64,000 bases of DNA from Flavobacteriales bacterium CG_4_9_14_3_um_filter_40_17 (lineage in GTDB: Bacteria; Bacteroidota; Bacteroidia; Flavobacteriales; Flavobacteriaceae), in NCBI GenBank assembly GCA_002790195.1, contig PFUR01000058.1:1-64000 (forward strand), given 5' to 3'. The position numbers were made by a program, and so were the translations under genes. The notes under the pieces are model-generated. The model had not been told where the DNA came from and ran no database searches. It saw only the letters and a list, made by a program, of their open reading frames with translations. Each line of letters starts with the position of its first letter. Position 1 is the stretch's first letter. This document shows positions 61,496 to 64,000 of this stretch, one piece after another.

Positions 61496-63667
61496 ATGCA
61501 GCCAAATCTCTTTAAACTTGTTCTCTTTTTATTGTTTCCGGCTCTACTCTTTTCCCAACAGAAAGATTTCTCTCTCGAAGAAATATGGTCGGGTGCGTTT
61601 CGAACCCAATCCATGCAGTCGCTCAACTCGCTCAACGATGGTCAGCACTACTCCGTTTTGGAATACAATCGGGCATCTCGTGCCTCCAAAATTGTCGTTT
61701 TTGATTATTTGACGGGTAGTCAAACAAGGGTTTTGATTGACGGGAAAGACTATCCCGAAGTGAAAGCTTTCGAGGATTACACTTTTAGTAAAGACGAAAA
61801 AAAATTGTTGCTCAGCACCGATTCCGAGCCCATTTTCAGAAGATCTTCAAAAGGCATTTATTGGGTATTTGATACCGATTTGCGAAAATTGTTTCCCGTA
61901 TCGGACAAACCCATTCAAGAACCTACTTTTTCGCCCGACGGAACCCAAGTTGCTTATGTGTATGAAAACAACCTATTTGTAAAAGAAATCGCTACAGGAA
62001 AAGTAACGCAAATCACTTTTGACGGCAAAAAAAACAGAATCATCAACGGTCTGACAGATTGGGTATATGAAGAAGAATTATCATTTGTGCGTGCTTTCGA
62101 TTGGAACCAAACCGGCGATAAAATTGCCTTTATCCGCTTTGACGAATCGGAAGTACCCGAGTTTTCGATGAGTGTTTTTGGGAAAGAATTGTACCCACAG
62201 GTGGAAACTTTCAAATATCCGAAAGCCGGGGAAAGAAACGCAACTGTTTCACTTCATATTTATGACCGCAACAACCAAAAAACATCTCAAGTCGATTTGA
62301 TCGATTACCACGATTTTTATATCGCGCGAATTGGCTGGACCAAAGAAGATAACACCTTGGCAGCCTTGATACTAAACCGCCACCAAAACCAAATCGATTT
62401 GCTTTTTGTGGATGGCAATACGGCACAGAAAAAACTTATTTTGAGCGAAACCGATAAGGCTTATATAGAGCAACCCGAAATGCCACCTTTTTTGGACGAT
62501 AACAGCTTTATCTGGAAGAGTGAACGCGACGGATTTAACCATTTGTATCACTTCGACAAAACCGGAAAACTTCTCAACAAAATCACCGAAGGCAATTGGG
62601 ACGAGACTTCCTTTTATGGTTTCGACCCAAAATCTAAACGAGTTTTTTATCAATCAGTGGAAAATGGGAGTATCAACAGAGATATTTATTCCATAAAACT
62701 CAACGGCAAAAACAAACTGCGGTTGTCATCCGAAACAGGAAGCAGCGATGCTGATTTTAGTGCGGATTTTTCGTATTTCATTCAAACCTTCACCAACAGC
62801 ACCACACCGCCCCGATACTCGCTTCACAGTGGTAAAGACGGCAAAAAACTGAAAGACATCAAAAACAATCAGGCTTTAGCGGACAAACTCAAAAACTACA
62901 ACTTACCCACCAAAGAATTTTCTACCCTCAAAGTGGACGATTACGATTTGAATATGTGGATGATCAAACCCGTGGATTTTGACCCCAAAAAAAAATATCC
63001 GGTATTCATGTACCAATATTCCGGACCGGGCTCGCAGATGGTTTCAAACGTTTGGAACAGCACGAATGACTATTGGTATTTCATGCTTGCACAACAAGGT
63101 TATATCGTGGCTTGTGTGGATGGCAGGGGAACGGGTATGCGCGGCGCGGACTTCAAAAAAATGACGTACAAAGAACTCGGAAAATACGAATTGGATGACC
63201 AAATCAACTCCGCTATCGAGCTGGGAAAAAGACCTTATATTGATGCATCCCGCATGGGTATTTGGGGCTGGAGTTTCGGCGGTTTTATGGCTTCAAACGC
63301 GATTTTTCAGGGTGCAGATGTATTCAAAATGGCCATTGCAGTAGCCCCGGTCACCAGTTGGCGGTTTTACGATACTATCTATACGGAGCGCTACATGCAA
63401 ACCCCACAGGAAAACCCCGGAGGCTACGACAACAATTCGCCCATCAACCATGTGGACAAGTTGAAAGGTGCGTTTTTGCTCGTTCACGGCTCGGCAGACG
63501 ACAATGTGCATGTGCAAAACTCCATGCAGATGATAGAAGCGCTCATTCAGGCAAACAAACAATTTGACTGGGCGATATATCCGGATAAAAATCATGGGAT
63601 TTTCGGCGGAAACACCCGGCTTCAGCTCTATCAAAAAATGACCCATTTTATCAAAGATAATTTGTAG
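61496..63667 (+). CDS. Dipeptidyl peptidase IV (S9B family), exported
   Basis: A 723-residue exported peptidase; ATG 61496 (not TTG 61448) gives a signal peptide ending near LLFSQQ. An eight-bladed propeller comes first, including the DWVYEEELSF motif whose paired glutamates bind the substrate N-terminus in DPP IV. The catalytic triad is S593 (GWSFGG), D668 (HGSADDNVH) and H700 (DKNHGIF). It removes Xaa-Pro dipeptides and should be periplasmic or surface-located. Nothing suggests an operon; an ORF6N-domain gene starts 4 bases after the stop. Confidence 0.93.
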   Translation: MQPNLFKLVLFLLFPALLFSQQKDFSLEEIWSGAFRTQSMQSLNSLNDGQHYSVLEYNRASRASKIVVFDYLTGSQTRVLIDGKDYPEVKAFEDYTFSKDEKKLLLSTDSEPIFRRSSKGIYWVFDTDLRKLFPVSDKPIQEPTFSPDGTQVAYVYENNLFVKEIATGKVTQITFDGKKNRIINGLTDWVYEEELSFVRAFDWNQTGDKIAFIRFDESEVPEFSMSVFGKELYPQVETFKYPKAGERNATVSLHIYDRNNQKTSQVDLIDYHDFYIARIGWTKEDNTLAALILNRHQNQIDLLFVDGNTAQKKLILSETDKAYIEQPEMPPFLDDNSFIWKSERDGFNHLYHFDKTGKLLNKITEGNWDETSFYGFDPKSKRVFYQSVENGSINRDIYSIKLNGKNKLRLSSETGSSDADFSADFSYFIQTFTNSTTPPRYSLHSGKDGKKLKDIKNNQALADKLKNYNLPTKEFSTLKVDDYDLNMWMIKPVDFDPKKKYPVFMYQYSGPGSQMVSNVWNSTNDYWYFMLAQQGYIVACVDGRGTGMRGADFKKMTYKELGKYELDDQINSAIELGKRPYIDASRMGIWGWSFGGFMASNAIFQGADVFKMAIAVAPVTSWRFYDTIYTERYMQTPQENPGGYDNNSPINHVDKLKGAFLLVHGSADDNVHVQNSMQMIEALIQANKQFDWAIYPDKNHGIFGGNTRLQLYQKMTHFIKDNL

Positions 63668-63671
63668 CATT

Positions 63672-64000
63672 ATGCATTTGGTTTCCATTCAAAATAAAAC
63701 ATACGAAATCAATGGAATCAGTGTGATGCTCGATTTTGATTTGGCAGAACTTTATGAAGTCGAAACCAGAGTTTTAAATCAAGCCATAAAAAGAAACATA
63801 GACAGCTTCCCCGAAGATTTTATGTTTAGGTTGACCAAGGAACAATGGAATGAAATCATGTCATCACAAATTGTGATGACATCTAAAAGACCCAAAAGTG
63901 CTTTGCCTTACGCGTTTACCGAACATGGCGTAACCATGTTGGCGAGTGTCTTGAAAAGCCCAAAAGCCCGAAAAATGAATATCGCCATTGTCAGAGCATT
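63672..64000 (+). CDS. ORF6N-domain protein, 3' end outside window
   Basis: An open frame from ATG 63672 to the window end (109 codons). It encodes an ORF6N domain: VMLDFDLAELYEVETRVLNQAIKRN, then FPEDFMFRLTKEQW, then ALPYAFTEHGVTMLASVLKS. ORF6N is a DNA-binding domain found in phage antirepressor-like proteins and in many chromosomal Bacteroidota genes. It starts 4 bases after DPP IV, which is likely chance adjacency or insertion. Being cut at the window edge, its C-terminal domain is not seen. Confidence 0.85.
   Translation, partial: MHLVSIQNKTYEINGISVMLDFDLAELYEVETRVLNQAIKRNIDSFPEDFMFRLTKEQWNEIMSSQIVMTSKRPKSALPYAFTEHGVTMLASVLKSPKARKMNIAIVRA

Noticed and set aside
63672-64000. Prophage called from the ORF6N gene
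   Set aside because: One domain is not enough: no integrase, capsid, terminase or att site is in the window, and ORF6N genes also occur in ordinary chromosomes.

Overview
This window is ordinary, gene-dense chromosome from a member of the Bacteroidota, most likely class Flavobacteriia. The signs are gliding-motility genes gldB and gldC, an acetylornithine-type transcarbamylase in the arginine cluster, a SusE/SusF-like protein with a type IX secretion (T9SS) C-terminal tail, many exported lipoproteins, and -7 boxes of the flavobacterial form TAnnTTTG. TTG start codons recur. There are no rRNA or tRNA genes, CRISPR arrays or insertion sequences that I can recognise.

Layout. 1-3609 is the 3' part of an arginine operon (transcarbamylase C-terminus, argB, argE, argH), passing through N-acetylcitrulline. 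3684-9224 holds exported or membrane proteins and a methyltransferase (DUF3179, DUF4159, DUF3820, AI-2E-type permease, THUMP-like methyltransferase, a lipoprotein). hisF (9324) and hisIE (11825) are a fragment of the histidine pathway, split by an antisense lipoprotein that joins a c-type heme site to FG-GAP repeats. 12797-19072 is a compact ilvD-ilvB-ilvN-ilvC-ilvA operon behind a structured 369-base leader. gapN, a carboxypeptidase-regulatory-domain protein, a TlpA-like thioredoxin and a mitochondrial-type aconitase follow.

25182-30311 (minus strand) is an envelope-biogenesis operon: a two-domain parvulin PPIase, a SurA-like lipoprotein without a parvulin domain, SurA, and a MoxR ATPase. 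30496-40553 mixes a T9SS cargo candidate, trxB, a PQQ-type sugar dehydrogenase, corA, DUF2461, a TIM-barrel isomerase, a polyprenyl synthase, an aldo/keto reductase and a hydrolase. 40604-47787 has two exported RidA proteins, a tight four-gene operon (lipoprotein, DUF486, cupin, nucleotidyltransferase), a HerA-like ATPase, hemG and msrA. ruvC and nadE diverge from gldB-gldC (47872-50614). Four glycosyltransferases and an FdtA-like sugar isomerase occupy 50642-54875. A plugless outer-membrane beta-barrel and a 1008-residue TPR protein form a pair (54964-59728). A DASS/SLC13 transporter, dipeptidyl peptidase IV and the start of an ORF6N-domain gene close the window.

No clearly new system stands out. 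The best leads are the TPR/plugless-barrel pair with its glycosyltransferases, the exported RidA pair in which one copy lacks the catalytic arginine, the candidate attenuation leader before ilvD, and the nested inverted repeats at 34065-34138.
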